A DNA stretch of 64,000 nt from Prostheceraeus crozeri (taxonomy: Eukaryota; Platyhelminthes; Polycladida; Euryleptidae). A program made the position numbers and the translations under genes. The stretch is from NCBI GenBank assembly GCA_907163375.1, contig CAJQUW010006120.1, forward strand, positions 1 to 64,000, in the 5' to 3' direction. Under the pieces are notes generated by a model. The model saw only the letters and a list, made by a program, of their open reading frames with translations, ran no database searches and was not told where the DNA came from. Below are positions 52,262 to 64,000 of this stretch, one piece after another. Position 1 is the stretch's first letter; the number at the start of each line of letters is the position of its first letter.

Positions 52262-55200
52262 TAACTAGTCTGACTCGTCGCCAGAAGTTGACTTCTCAAT
52301 TATTTCAGTATCGTCACTAGAATCACTAACAATAACTTGTTGGTCAAATTGGATGATTGCCTCCTGCGATTTCCGGCGGTCCCCACACTTGGACAGGTGC
52401 CTACTAAGGCCAGTTACCGCCTTATCGAAATCCAGCTTTGTTTTTTTCATAATGCAACCGAGAATGACGCTGTAAAAGTAGGGTGTATTAGCGGGAGAAG
52501 CCTCTTTTCAATGGACGACCTTCCAGGCCTCTGTATGGTATAGAACTGCAGAACGGAATCTGGACACACCATGCGGCAAGTCGTTCGCGCCGCATGAAGA
52601 CAATCGACATCCTTGGAGGGATTCAGGTTTCCATGGCACGCTTTAGTATTCTTCGCTCTTCACGACAACTAAGTCGCTGCTCAAGAGCATCCAACTGAAA
52701 ATATACAAAACTCCGTTGGTTTTATTCATATTTTTGACCTATACATATATGTAATGAAACGTATTAAATCATTTTTGGACATGCACCACCAGGAAGGGAT
52801 GCTTAAAAATGTTTTGATTAAATGAATTGATCATTTCAGACGTTTTATACAGATTTTAATATTTATGTCAAGTCAGCATTTGTAGAACTGACTTCAGCAA
52901 TCTACTTGCCCACTCGAAGACAACATGAACAATCCATGACTTCAATTTTAAGAATTTTTACGAAATACTCCCAGGCTACTTAACAACTTTATCATATTAC
53001 AAAAGCTGTAGAAAGCACTGATAATTCATACCTGTCTATTCTCAATCATCGGCAAATTCCACTGCTTTAACAATTCCTGTGCTTCATGTATTTGCATTTT
53101 CTCACGCTTATATGCCGCAGTTTGGTTAGCAAAATTGTCCACCTGCGTAGCCATAATTTGGACTATTCTTCTTAATTCCCTGAGTTCTCCCTAAAAAAGC
53201 AAAAAATGATTACGTCATTGTCATGACAGAAGCAAATAAACTTTACATGCCCAAAGCTAATAAAAATGCTACCGCATTTCCTAGTGTACTAGTGATTTAT
53301 CAGTTAAGAATTCGACTACGAAACAAAATAAACAAAGTTAAAAAAATAAACATCTACATAGAGGTCGGACTAACTTGTTCATTATTCATATTCATCACAG
53401 GGAACATCTAGGCCCTAAAGCACATTTGCTATATCGCATTACATTTGTCAAACATCGAACGCCATAATCATGGAGGTCGGATTCATAGAGAATTATTTGA
53501 TAATTCGTTGAAAACTTTTTGAACGGCACCACTCTGAACTCAGACTGCCGTTCTACTGCGATACCCCGACGACTTAAAATCAATTAGTACTTCTACCACT
53601 TTTTTTCTTCCAATAAGCGAGACCTACGTGTTTCACAAATCTTAACATTGATAGAGACGATACAGCAACTTTTTACAAAAAAGAAAATCGATCCTGTGGT
53701 TACAAAATAATATTTTCCCATATTTTGCTGATCTGTCGTTGATTATCCATTGAATACTGACAGTCAGGCTTTCGGAGTCAGAGTCCTATCATTCATATTT
53801 GTCGCTAGAGAAACTCGAAAAAGAAAACAATTAAAATGTTTTCAAAAAGAATTGTCTTGAGGCTACAACAATTTTACTAGAAGACTCCGATCCCCAGTTA
53901 TCGGCAGTCAGCAAATTCCAACAGGGAGAATAAAATCTTACTAATCCATAACTTAACTGGTGATTACGTCAAGCATTCTAGGCTACTATACATAATTTGC
54001 TGTCCTTCAAATGATTTGACGTACACGTATCGATTATTGATAATGCGCCTTTACGTATATAATGCAGCCTACATGTAGGTTCAACTGTAGGATACAAGAT
54101 TCTATCTATAAGCTACTGTATTTTCTCCAGTGCTTCATTGAGCAATCTGTGATGAATAGCCAATGAAAAATGATAACGAATTCGATTAATACGACATGAA
54201 TGATACAGAGGCCACATGATTAGAGTACCTTAATTACCATGCTAAAATGATAATAGCTTATATTTTTGTAAGTAAGTTGGAGGACACAGTTTGCAAACGA
54301 TTCTGACGAACACGAAGTTCATCATTTGTGCAAATTTCAATTACCGGAGATTTCCACTTAATATACCCCCCAGTTAATATACCCAGGGTATATTAAGTGG
54401 AAACTGTTACCAGTTAATATACCCGGGTATATTAACTCTCGCCAGTTTTTGTCGAACGGATTGTCACAGGTTTAGGATTTACTATTTTTCTTGGAAATGT
54501 GACTTCTACTGATTCTTGGAAACCAAGCTTTCATAGCAACCAATCACTGATAAGTCATTCATAGCTGTGAATCCCTATTAGCTTAAGCAGGGGAAATTCC
54601 GCTGTCGATTCCCTATTCTGCAATGCACGCTACGCGGTTATAGAACTTTCCATTGACAAAGCGATGGGTCGGAGAAAAAGAAGAGACGTGACCGTTGAAA
54701 CAAAGCTGAAATGCATTACGCGAGCTAGGAATGGAGAATCGTTACGGAGTATCGCAAAAGCAACTGGCTACCAGCGTGGCCAAATTCGCGCTTGGGTGAG
54801 AAAAGAAGAGGAATACTTGGCCATTACTGGAAAACAGAAACGAAAAAGAGTAAGTCAACTTTAATTCCATAATACGATACCATAGTGTAGGCTAATATAC
54901 CAGCTAATATATGCTGGTAGTTTAGATAGTTTTCACTGAATAAACCCCTGGTATATTAACTGGAAACTAGTACCAGTTAATATACCCGGGTATATTAACC
55001 TGATCCAAACTTTCACGCAATTTTGTCATTTTCCAGTTAATATAACCGGGTTTTTTAAGTGGAGAATCTCCGGTACTACATTATCACTCAGATTGAAACT
55101 GAAAAGTAAAATAAGTTCAGGATGAAAACATGCTAAAAAGTGAAGTTAAAATTTGATGCTCAAATTCGTTTCTTCATAAGGCCATGGCGCACGCGCAATA

Positions 55201-57869
55201 GGTCATTTAATAGATAATGTCTGCCAATTATTCACTTTGCATGGTTGCTGGGACTACTTCTTGGGATGATTGAGAGTAAATTGATCTGTCAGGCCATATA
55301 CAGCATGCAAGATACATGCATAAATTACAACTATAATATGGAAGATTTTGAGGACATTGAAATCGCTCGTGACCCAGTCATGTAAAAATTTTATTTACAT
55401 AAATGACATTTTTAATAGTTACTTAACTTTAGAGCCAAAATGTTGAGTTGAGAGGACTGGAGAACTTTTGGAGACCGGAGTCGGAAGTCCTATCTAAATA
55501 TCAAGTCTCCGAGACCCTGCTGACAGTAAAGGAAAAACTTTGTCACAGACACCGCAATTGAATGCATCAGAATAAAGAAAATTTTTGACCGATCAATATA
55601 TATACGCAAAAATGCGAATTATCGGATAGGGCTATCGATAACGCAAATTACCAAGCACATGCGCAAGTCGGTTGTTTTCATTTTTTCCAACCATGGTGTA
55701 TTTCAAGATACTCGTTTTTTCCTGTAAAAAAAGTTGTAAAATCAGGCCTCTTTTCGACGTGAAACTGTTTACTCTTATGAAACTATTATCCTCCATGTTA
55801 GAAAAGTGCGAAGTGAGATATACAATTGAATGAAATACTGTACAGTTTAAAGCCTTGTCATCACTGAATTAGAGCACGGATATTTAGTATTTGAATCATT
55901 AAGCACTGCTGATTTATCATTGTACATACGCGCACATGTGTTTTACGAGGGTCAGTCAATAAATGAGTTTCCGTCTTATAACGCACAACGCAATAATGCT
56001 TTGGGTAAGCTACCAGTTTGCGACGAAATGATTTCTATGTCAATACTTATCATTCCACTCTGATCGAGTCCAACAAGAATAAGAAGTGGAAAGTAGGCAA
56101 AAATGCGTGCATGATATTAATATCAAGATTTAATGTGTTTGAAGCCAGGTTCCAACATTGGAATGTTGACGGTTAAAGTGTCAATGAAGAGATTATTGAA
56201 GTTAATAAAACTTCCATGGACAAAAAATAACACAGCTATTTTTCAGACTTACCGTGATAAAATGGAGTTCTTCTGACCTCGGAATGATTTCTTGAGAATC
56301 GTAACTGCTTGCGGCTGTCAAATTTTCCTGAGAATTACCAGGAGTTGAACTTGTTGATCCGAAGGTGTCTTTCGGTCGGACAGGACTTTCTTTCTCTAAT
56401 TTGAGGACTCCTTCCTGCAGAATAATTCGTTCGGGTTGACGATACTCTCTCCAAGAGAGAACTACTTTTGTTTCGTTTGAGCCTAATTCTCTTTGATGAC
56501 TTCTTTTCTGAGTTCGAATCTGTGAACCTTAAAAACACTAGTTAGATTACTTTACTGTATATTAAAAGAGCTTGTATAAACCCATGTACATTCGTCTAAC
56601 CCTCAACAGAGAGGAAGTCTCCTTTTCAGCTAGGCAATTTAAATGAACACTATCATTAGATAAAAAATGCGCTTGCTGTTCACATTACCTTTAACAGTTT
56701 CCCTCATTATCGATGACTTTAAGTTCCTGATGTTTTATTTCACCACTGATTTCCTTGATTCTATCACATTCGGACTCTGATGTTCCTCGACGATGCTCTA
56801 CGTATGCATCAGCCTCTGCGTAGCTGTTGAATCGTCCTTTCACTTTTCCAGGTAACTGAATCCAACTTGATCTATTTGGATCGGAATGTGACCTTATCAA
56901 AGACGCCACACGTCTGAAAATCAGATTAAATAAAGTCATTATTAATAATCGTTTTATTCGACAAATTTACTTAAAAGTCTACCCACGTAATTTATGTACG
57001 TGGATGGATCATGTAGTTACTCGAAATGAGAAAAAAAGTCGAAAAAGTCCTTCTTTAAAATGATATTTATACAATCTCTTTTAATTTGAATTTTTGCTTT
57101 CTTTTTATTTACTGAAGACACATCCATAACTTACATTTCTCAATTTTTTAGCATGTCGATTTCACATATCTATACGACAACCAGTTCGTCTTATTCCGAC
57201 AGCTTTTGACCGCCATGCTGCTGCATGTTTATTACATGGCTTGACATTGAACTCATACTCGTTATGTAGACCTTATATCCGTTACCATAGAACCGCAACT
57301 GCAATCCCATGATAGATTTTTATAATCCTTATATCCTCAGGATTATGACAGTTTCTGGATTGAATATCTTGTACACACGAAAACACTTATCTGTGCCACA
57401 ACCAGAAAATAATATGAAATGCAACCTGCACTAATCTACCACACAGGTATTCGAAACTTCTGAAGCCAGGAGAAAGTTCCGCCAAAACGACTAGTAGGGT
57501 GCACAAAACCATGAACAAATAAGGTTAAGAGATACGAATAGTAAGGCAGACAAAAATATTCGAATTATCTAATTAGTACCAATATAAGCTATGCAATTGG
57601 TGAATCGGTAATACTTACTCTTCATCGGTCGATCCAGAATCAGGCCAATAACATTTGTTTTCATTAACCCATGTATCAGGAACAACAAGATATCTTTTAG
57701 GACGCTCTTCAAAAAAATCGAACACTACGAACTGGTTCTGTAAGAGTAAATGAGTTTGATAATATAACATAAATTATCAGAAAGTATTGAAACATACCTT
57801 GGGCAGTGACTGGCCAGCAATATCCCACTTGGGGACAGGGATACAATTGTTCGTTTCTGAGATGTCATC
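52262..57869 (-). CDS. Spliced minus-strand gene, DUF4806-like pattern, probably transposon-associated
   Basis: Exon-like segments with GT-AG borders on the minus strand: 57798-57869, 57619-57737, 56689-56913, 56253-56527, 53032-53190, one ending at 52694, and a last one reaching the stop at about 52265. The second reads NQFVVFDFFEERPKRYLVVP followed by KCYWPDSGSTDE. This resembles the N-terminal VVEF...VVPSSW...CYWP pattern of animal proteins that carry a C-terminal DUF4806 domain. The third has a basic stretch ending WIQLPGKVKGRFNSYAEADA. The fifth is a coiled coil (GELRELRRIVQIMATQVDN). The exon ending at 52694 (LDALEQRLSCREERRILKR) starts like DUF4806 but is interrupted. Boundaries are read by eye. 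An upstream first exon must exist, because 57869 is an acceptor. Confidence 0.5.
54345..55073 (+). mobile_element. pogo-like non-autonomous DNA transposon, 729 bp, in an intron
   Basis: TIRs begin CCGGAGATTTCCACTTAA at the left and end TTAAGTGGAGAATCTCCGG at the right, with TA duplications at 54343-54344 and 55074-55075. Subterminal palindromes built from TTAATATACCC and its mirror occur near both ends. It retains an ORF for a helix-turn-helix DNA-binding head. It lies between exons 53032-53190 and 56253-56527 of the minus-strand gene. Confidence 0.85.
54664..54867 (+). pseudogene. N-terminal DNA-binding head of a pogo-type transposase, about 66 aa
   Basis: MGRRKRRDVTVETKLKCITR then GESLRSIAKATGYQRGQI and RAWVRKEEEY is a classic CENP-B/psq-type helix-turn-helix, the DNA-binding head of pogo/Tigger transposases. 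A possible splice donor (A|GTAAGT) lies just before the stop, so the head may once have been spliced to a catalytic exon; none is present. Compared with the usual 450-500 aa, only the head survives. It could still bind the element's own termini. Confidence 0.72.
55944..55970 (+). mobile_element. Solo mariner-type terminus
   Basis: TTTTACGAGGGTCAGTCAAT matches the common mariner end CGAGGGTCAGTCAATAA preceded by TA. No partner end or transposase follows within the next 2 kb, so this is a truncated copy. Confidence 0.5.
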
Positions 57870-57879
57870 CTGTAAAATT

Positions 57880-60036
57880 ACAGAAAGTGTCCATTCCTAA
57901 TATAGAGATTCACTTTCATCATGTAACATAGATGATGAACACAGCAGTATTTGGCTGCTCTAATCCTTCCATCAAATTGAAGATCGACTTTCATTGCTCG
58001 TCTTTTCGATATAAGTAGACCTGGATCCATCGACACATAGGTAAATTGGTTCAATTTAACTGATAGGCAACCGATTATATCTGTTGGACAAGGCTTACTA
58101 ATGTACGACGTCCCACGAAATTGTCGAACGAATAATCGAATCAGAATGAATCTCGATAACTTCGAAACATAGTTGATTAGCGATGTCCACATAGCAGTTT
58201 ATTAGGGTAGGACGAACAAATTTTTTTCTCTTTACTAGGTATATTTGAAATTTCCTGCTTCTCGTACACGTACTTCACAGCGGAAACAATTGGATTTCTG
58301 GGGAGAACGGACGGAGCGCTCAAAGAGCCTAGAAAATTTTCGAAGCAGTAGGCCGAGATGGAAATCAAGACTACCATGAACACGTGCCACTCGTGTTAAA
58401 TGTAGTAAACAGTGAATGTTATATACCATAAAAGAGTTGCCATAAAGCCTCTTCGCCTGTTCACAAAACCGAAATGAGTAAGTTGCAAGCTCTTTCCGAC
58501 TCTTGAAAATACGGTTCTGCTATCCACTAAATAAAACAACAAGCCATACTGATGAAGAGTGCACAATATGATACATAATGAGCATCTGATTGCTCCATTA
58601 ACCCCTTGAATATCAAGCGTGATGTGTTAGAGCAAATCTGGCGAAGCTCTGTTGCTTTGAAACGCAAAAGGTCTGTCATTGACCTAGGTCTTCTGGAAAA
58701 ACAATTAGTGAAACGCATTTCCTTTAAAGCTAATAATCGTGAGTTCAATATTTTAATATTAGATGCAGACATCCGACAAGACGCCTGCGGTCATTTCCAT
58801 CTGGAGGAAAGAATGCTCCACTTAATCAACTTTAGAATTGTAACCAGTGCCTTGATGCATGAAATCTATCGGAAATGAATCTATCATATCGCATGATGTT
58901 AACTCAAAAGGTGAAAGGATCTTGTGGTGTTGTTCCTGTGTGCGACTTCGAAAACTTTGATTAGTACGTTCAACTAATCCATCTTCTTCAACCAAGTCAT
59001 TCTTTTTCCGTCATAATCCGCTTTAGTCTCACAAAAGTCCAGCCATAATAAGCGTGCTGTGAAAGGACTTCGTTTTCCCTTTACATGCTTCTCGCAGGAG
59101 CATCACAAATATGGGCACTTACATTAAACTTGTAGCTACTTCCATTGAACAAGAAACCTTCTGAAGTGAGCTTAATTATTTCTGCAACATAATCACTCAG
59201 AAATTCTAAGTCATGTGGCTTGCCTGCACCAAACGTCAACGCAATACAAAATACATTACTGGGGTTCAAATTAGTTATCTTGCCTAATATCGGCCAGAAA
59301 CGATTGACTGGAGCTCTTAAAGAGAGGGAGACCATCTATATTATCAATGACAGTTACTTCATTAATCTTAGACAATTGTGCCTCAGAGTAATGTTTCAAT
59401 GCTACTTTCACCTGAGAAAGTAAGCCAAAGTAGTTAATATTTCAGTCCGGAAACATTTTTTATACGACCCTTGAAATCATCTCTTTGCTGTGTTAACGTG
59501 CGATGATCGACTGGTAGAGGTCCAACACCATGTCGTCTTAGGTCTGCTAAAACCCTGTTTGCTTGATAGCGATTCATTCGTGTTTCAATAAACAGTAGCC
59601 TTCAAATCATCCCATAAAGTTTTCTCTTTTAACTGTTCTTCATCAGAAGACGAATGATAACTGGAAGAATTGGAAGTGGTGGAGTCATGAAACACTCTTA
59701 TATTCCTTCACTAAGAGCTTCATTTTCTCTTGTATTGGTGTCTGTACTGGAAGAACTGGAACTTGTACTGCCATGCGCGCCCCACCTTAGACGTCAAACT
59801 TTCACCATCTCTTCCATGAGCTTCATTTTCTGGCATATCGTCAGAAATCGAAATTGACAATGCGATGACTTTAGATAGAAGAGGTCTCTATCTTGTAAAA
59901 GTGGTTTCATTTAAATTCTGAACTTTAACACGTTCATTATATCTCAAACGTGACGCTCGCCGCCGACGTTTTAGTTTCTTTCTTGCTTCAAAACTGAGTC
60001 CATCTTCCGGAATCCAGAGGAAGTCATCCTAGTTGT
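57880..60036 (-). pseudogene. Decayed transposase of an animal DNA-transposon family (CACTA/EnSpm-like character)
   Basis: Minus-strand fragments in order: RRRRASRLRYNERVKVQNLN (about 59930), RMNRYQANRVLADLRRHG then PLPVDHRTL (about 59540), RFWPILGKITNL, AGKPHDLEFLSDYVAEII and VSAHICDAPARSM (59090-59300), RLYGNSFMVYNIHCLLHL and HGSLDFH (58370-58450), and YISKPCPTDIIGCLS near 58090. These match the order of a transposase-like family common in cnidarian, mollusc and fish genomes (LP.D.RTLL ... FWPILG ... G..KP...L..FV.E ... CDAPAR ... YN.H.L.HL...V..G.LD). Many stops and shifts are present. I infer relation to CACTA-type enzymes without proof. An AG acceptor precedes it at about 60037. Confidence 0.68.
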
Positions 60037-63000
60037 AACTGAAAAACAATTATCTGACAAGTAAAAAATCAATTATACATCAACTGATATCAATTATAAT
60101 TGATGTATTTATTGTTTCATTGTATAAAATGTAGTTATGAATCAATAAAATCAGCAAACAACAAAATTATAACTTATAAAAAAAGACATCTAGTTTCCTT
60201 GATAACCTACAGTACCGGTATCCCAAATAGTAAGGTCGGTACTAACACAATAGTCGGTACCCAAAATGACCCCAAACGCAATAGTAAGTCTCCGTCATTT
60301 TTTATATTGAGCTTACCAGACTATAATTCGATTTTTGATTAGATAATATGTTTACCAGCAAACGTGTTTTAAAAACAAGAGATTTCTGATCAAATTAGTT
60401 TTTTTCTAATACTGACTGACAACTTTTAATTCTGTAAAGATTGTTAACAATTTAATTAACAAAGCGGTAAAAATCAACCTGCAGCCGTAATTATTTAGAG
60501 GTAACCGATTACCGTGATAATTGTTCAGATTCAAAATTCAAAAAGATACCTATTTAACGCTTGTTTTACTTATCGACGGAAAAAAAAACGTGGATGTAAT
60601 AAGAGTAGTAAAACCAAACCCGTATCTCCCCACAATATGCCAACTCACCCCACCCCTGCCAACGCATCCCCACCTGATCTCGAATACAAAATTGTGACGT
60701 ATTTGGATTCTATTGACCGTCTATCAATGAAACTTTGGGGAATGGCTAATCATCGATATTGACACAAATTATCACACTATCTAAAATTCACTTTCATTCA
60801 TTAAGTCTGTGGCGCAGTTTTTACAAAACATATTCCAATATCACCCCAGCTCTCCCCTATAGGAGGACGATTTGCGTTAGTAACCGAAGGTCTATTCATA
60901 TAATGAAAACTGCACATACCTTAACAACTTCCATCGGTACGAAATACTATTAGCACCATGAACACCAGCAATTTTCAACCGACATATTAGACACTCCTTT
61001 TATATGTAGTGGAGGTATGCTAATTGAGTCAATTTGAAAGTTGCACCTACGTAGTGTCCCATTTGATTCAGTGACTCAAATTTCAAAGCGCATGAACTTT
61101 AGGGGTCCATTCAAGAGATCTGAGACTAGGCTAGTAAAGTACGAGTATGTCTACACTACAATAAATGTGCATGTGCAATAATTCTTGTATCAGACACCGA
61201 CGACCTCTTTCTAGTTGTTTCAGGGTATAGTCAGTGCAGAATGACAATAATCCTTGAAATTCTAAATATCGAATTATTGTATTACTAATAACAAATGCCA
61301 TTTTACTTCTTCCGTGGATTTACCTATTCACACGGCTAATCTTTTTCCAACCAACAGAATCCGCTATCACACATGTTTTCATCGGGGTCGGGTTAAGAAC
61401 GGAGTGGTTATTTTCTCAATGAAAAGATAACCAGCAAAATCACTGTTGTCTGGAGGTTATTTTCAAGCTAATGCGATTCGTATAAAATTCCATACGGTAT
61501 ATCAAAATAATAGTTGTAGATTCATCATAAGCGTTTTCCAAATAGTATTATTTTTACCTAATTTACTAATAATTAGGGTAGCGCGAGGCTTAACCTACCA
61601 TATTAAGGCGCACTACCTAATAGTGCATTTCTCTTAGTTTCCAAAATCCTCAACTAAGTACATACATTGCAACGACCGCAATTGGAAAGTGTGTTTCTAA
61701 GAGATTGGTGTTCTCTCCCGATGACAGCCTTATCATTAAAGTGTGCGAAATATGCTCAAAAGGCTTTCCAGCTAACCTACACGCGAGAAATTTAACGTGA
61801 GAGCATCAGAAGTGGCCACTGTAACCAACTTAGTTGGAAACAAACAAGGCGTGAATGTGGCTGGTAATTCCAACCTAAAAGTCTTATCCGAACGTTTACC
61901 ATCAGTAACCATTAAGGTCTATGCAATTATTTCTGACTAACTGTTTAAACCACGTAGATTACGCTTGACGGGTGAATTAGTACAAATTATAAAGCAAAAT
62001 AATCAAAGCAATAATCTGTTTGTCCTTACTTTACGGGTTTTATTGGTATTAGTTGTGTATGATTCTTTAATACGCTTGGATACGAGGTACCGTAACCTAA
62101 GTTTATTAATAAATAGGTTGATCCGAACCCATGTGGCACAAAATACTGCCATTTTGACGTATTGCTTGTATATTAGAGAATTAGTCCAATAGCCAGTAGA
62201 CCGCAAATACAGACCCAAGTACGATGGTAGTCAACACCTCACTGCCTGCCTTGAGATACACCTGGCCGTTCAAGTCGGAAACCTGATTAGTAATTTAGAC
62301 ATACATCAACATAAGAAGTAATAATGGGTAAGTTTTATATTAATAAAATGAGTCTGAAGAAACCTTTAAAAGACTATGATGAGTAAAGACCAGACAAACA
62401 AAATCCTTATCAAAAGAATCGCACGTGCCTCAAGCGCTATGTAGAAGTGAAACTTTTGCAAGGAGGTGCCATTAGTTTTGAAAGTCGATGAAACATTTTC
62501 GAAGTATATTTTAAACAAAGAGAAGAATTATGGATGAAAATCAAGTATCTAAGCAATTGAAAAAAAAGATATGTTAAATCTAAGCAATTATGATATTTTA
62601 TATTGGAAGACAACTCACCATACTTTTAGTTAAATTGTATTGTAAGTAAGAACATGTATTGTATTCTGTTCGAGGGTTGGAATGCTCTTAGCAATAGTGG
62701 CCATCTTTCTGCCTACATATAATCTGAAGATGTGTTTGTTCCTACTTAAACCTGATGGTGATTTAATCCCAAAGCCAACTGGAATAAATGAATTTTCTAA
62801 TGAACAGACTACTCTTGTATGATCTATAAAACCAGCAGAAAGTCCAATTCAGCAATGCAGATAATTTGGATTAGTTCGTAAGTACCCATCAAAATAGACA
62901 TCGGACTGTTATTACGAAGTTTTAAAGTAGAAAATTACAATATTGTTGAGTCCGATTGTCTGATAGTTAGGACTTCAGGAATTAGGTGATAAACCAACAA

Positions 63001-64000
63001 ATCATCTACTCAATATTCCATCTACTTCTATATCTTCTACCTGTAATCCATCATTAGAGATGAAATGCAGCAGACAGAATGTATGACTAAACCAAAAAAA
63101 GATCCATATTCAAACTACGAAAGAACAAAACAGAGACCTTTTCTAGATGCTATAATACATAGTCTAACAATTACAATACCAAAATTCGGTTTTGTGGGCA
63201 TTATTTGTTTTTGTCAACTAAAAACAAAATCATTCGCGACATAAATTCTATTTTGTTTTAAGTCATCCCAAACAATTTTTTGGCGCGAAGCACAATAACA
63301 AACTATGAAGAAACAACAAAAGCATTCTACAAGCAGTATGTCTTTTGATGTCCAACGACTTTTTCTGTGTTTGAAAATTACAAAACCTGATGATAATGAT
63401 GAACTGGGATGAAATTTAAGTCACATGCCTGGTATTTTTTATGGGGGATATATTGAATGGATGATGTTTGCCCAGAAAGTGTACTTTAGTTTAATTGTCA
63501 ACATAAATCTGTGTGTGTAAAATCTCGCACAATCTGACAAATTAATATAAATCCATACTGAATAAATCCCAAATATTGATGCAAACATATCGATATCATC
63601 AATACAAACAACAACCGGTACTGAATCGTCACTCGTTTGCCACTAAATTTACTGCCATAATTCACAATACTCAAATAGTAACTCTCCATTGACAAATCTT
63701 GATAGAGTAAAGCACAGTAGAGAAAAATAAATGGACGAAATTCTAATACAATGAAATATCACATCCGGTTAGCATGAGATATTTGCTGGTCGTTTCTTTC
63801 GTCAATGCATCTTGGCCTCTACCTGTAAAAAATAACAGCTGACTTTATATACCCTTTGGTTCCTATACTGTCTACAGTCGAGCAATTTACAAAGTTAAGT
63901 TTCAAAAGGTTTAGATCCGTTTTCGTCTCCGAGGATTAACATACGGAACCAATGTGTACACAGGAGCTAGATTTAATTAATATAACACACATTTTAGAAT
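60037..64000. other. Intergenic, no gene recognised
   Basis: AT-rich sequence with only short, motif-free frames on both strands. No complete repeat element was identified by eye. Host regulatory sequence or older unclassified repeats may be present. Confidence 0.45.

Noticed and set aside
60100-62218. Short ORFs in the right-hand 4 kb
   Set aside because: None shows a motif, splice context or plausible start; most are AT-rich chance frames.
1-64000. CRISPR array or bacterial operon
   Set aside because: Introns, animal-type transposons, TATA promoters and AATAAA signals show eukaryotic DNA. The satellite units have no unique spacers.

Overview
This is animal nuclear DNA, most likely from a marine invertebrate. 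It is AT-rich, has GT-AG introns, and holds LINE, Penelope, hAT, mariner, pogo and piggyBac relics, long tandem arrays and few host genes. The sequence alone does not fix the phylum.

Layout. 1-4150: a decayed minus-strand LINE with a CR1-like layout, cut by a 653-bp hAT MITE and a 514-bp Penelope-like fragment. 4686-6405: a large foldback palindrome. 6814-30381: a 23.6-kb Polinton/Maverick with 6-bp target duplications (AAATGG), ~340-bp terminal inverted repeats (TIRs) and nearly the full family gene set. It is itself hit by a hAT element (7455-8996) and a mariner (27176-28595). 31159-31955: a second copy of the foldback arm. 32663-40394: a possible 7.7-kb element bounded by 26-bp inverted ends inside TA microsatellites; it contains a deleted piggyBac and a 2.7-kb array of a 135-bp satellite. 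43-47 kb: AT-rich repeats. 47037-47921: a single-exon gene for a putative secreted protein. 48.4-50.3 kb: a LINE relic and a hAT MITE. 52262-60036: a minus-strand spliced gene behind a decayed transposase relic, with a pogo-like element in one intron. 60-64 kb: nothing recognised.

Polinton gene plan. Plus strand, left to right: an IAP-like UBA/RING gene (split by the hAT), an unknown 168-aa protein, a small basic protein, an unknown 218-aa protein, packaging ATPase, a conserved coiled-coil protein, integrase with chromodomain, minor capsid protein, basic core protein, major capsid protein and adenain-like protease. Minus strand: a TATA-binding-protein-like ORF, an adjoining unknown ORF, a protein-primed DNA polymerase with zinc fingers, a spliced multi-exon gene and a 153-aa orphan. 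A 96-aa Cys-rich plus-strand gene lies near the right end. Replication, integration and particle modules are thus all present. The element as a whole looks broken, with roughly six to eight breaks plus the hAT insertion.

Most noteworthy: the TBP-like gene in the Polinton; three stem-loops with covarying stems between it and the polymerase; the IAP-type RING/UBA gene; the phase-0 spliced gene; and the repeated AP-1/CRE, CCAAT and TATA promoter layout.
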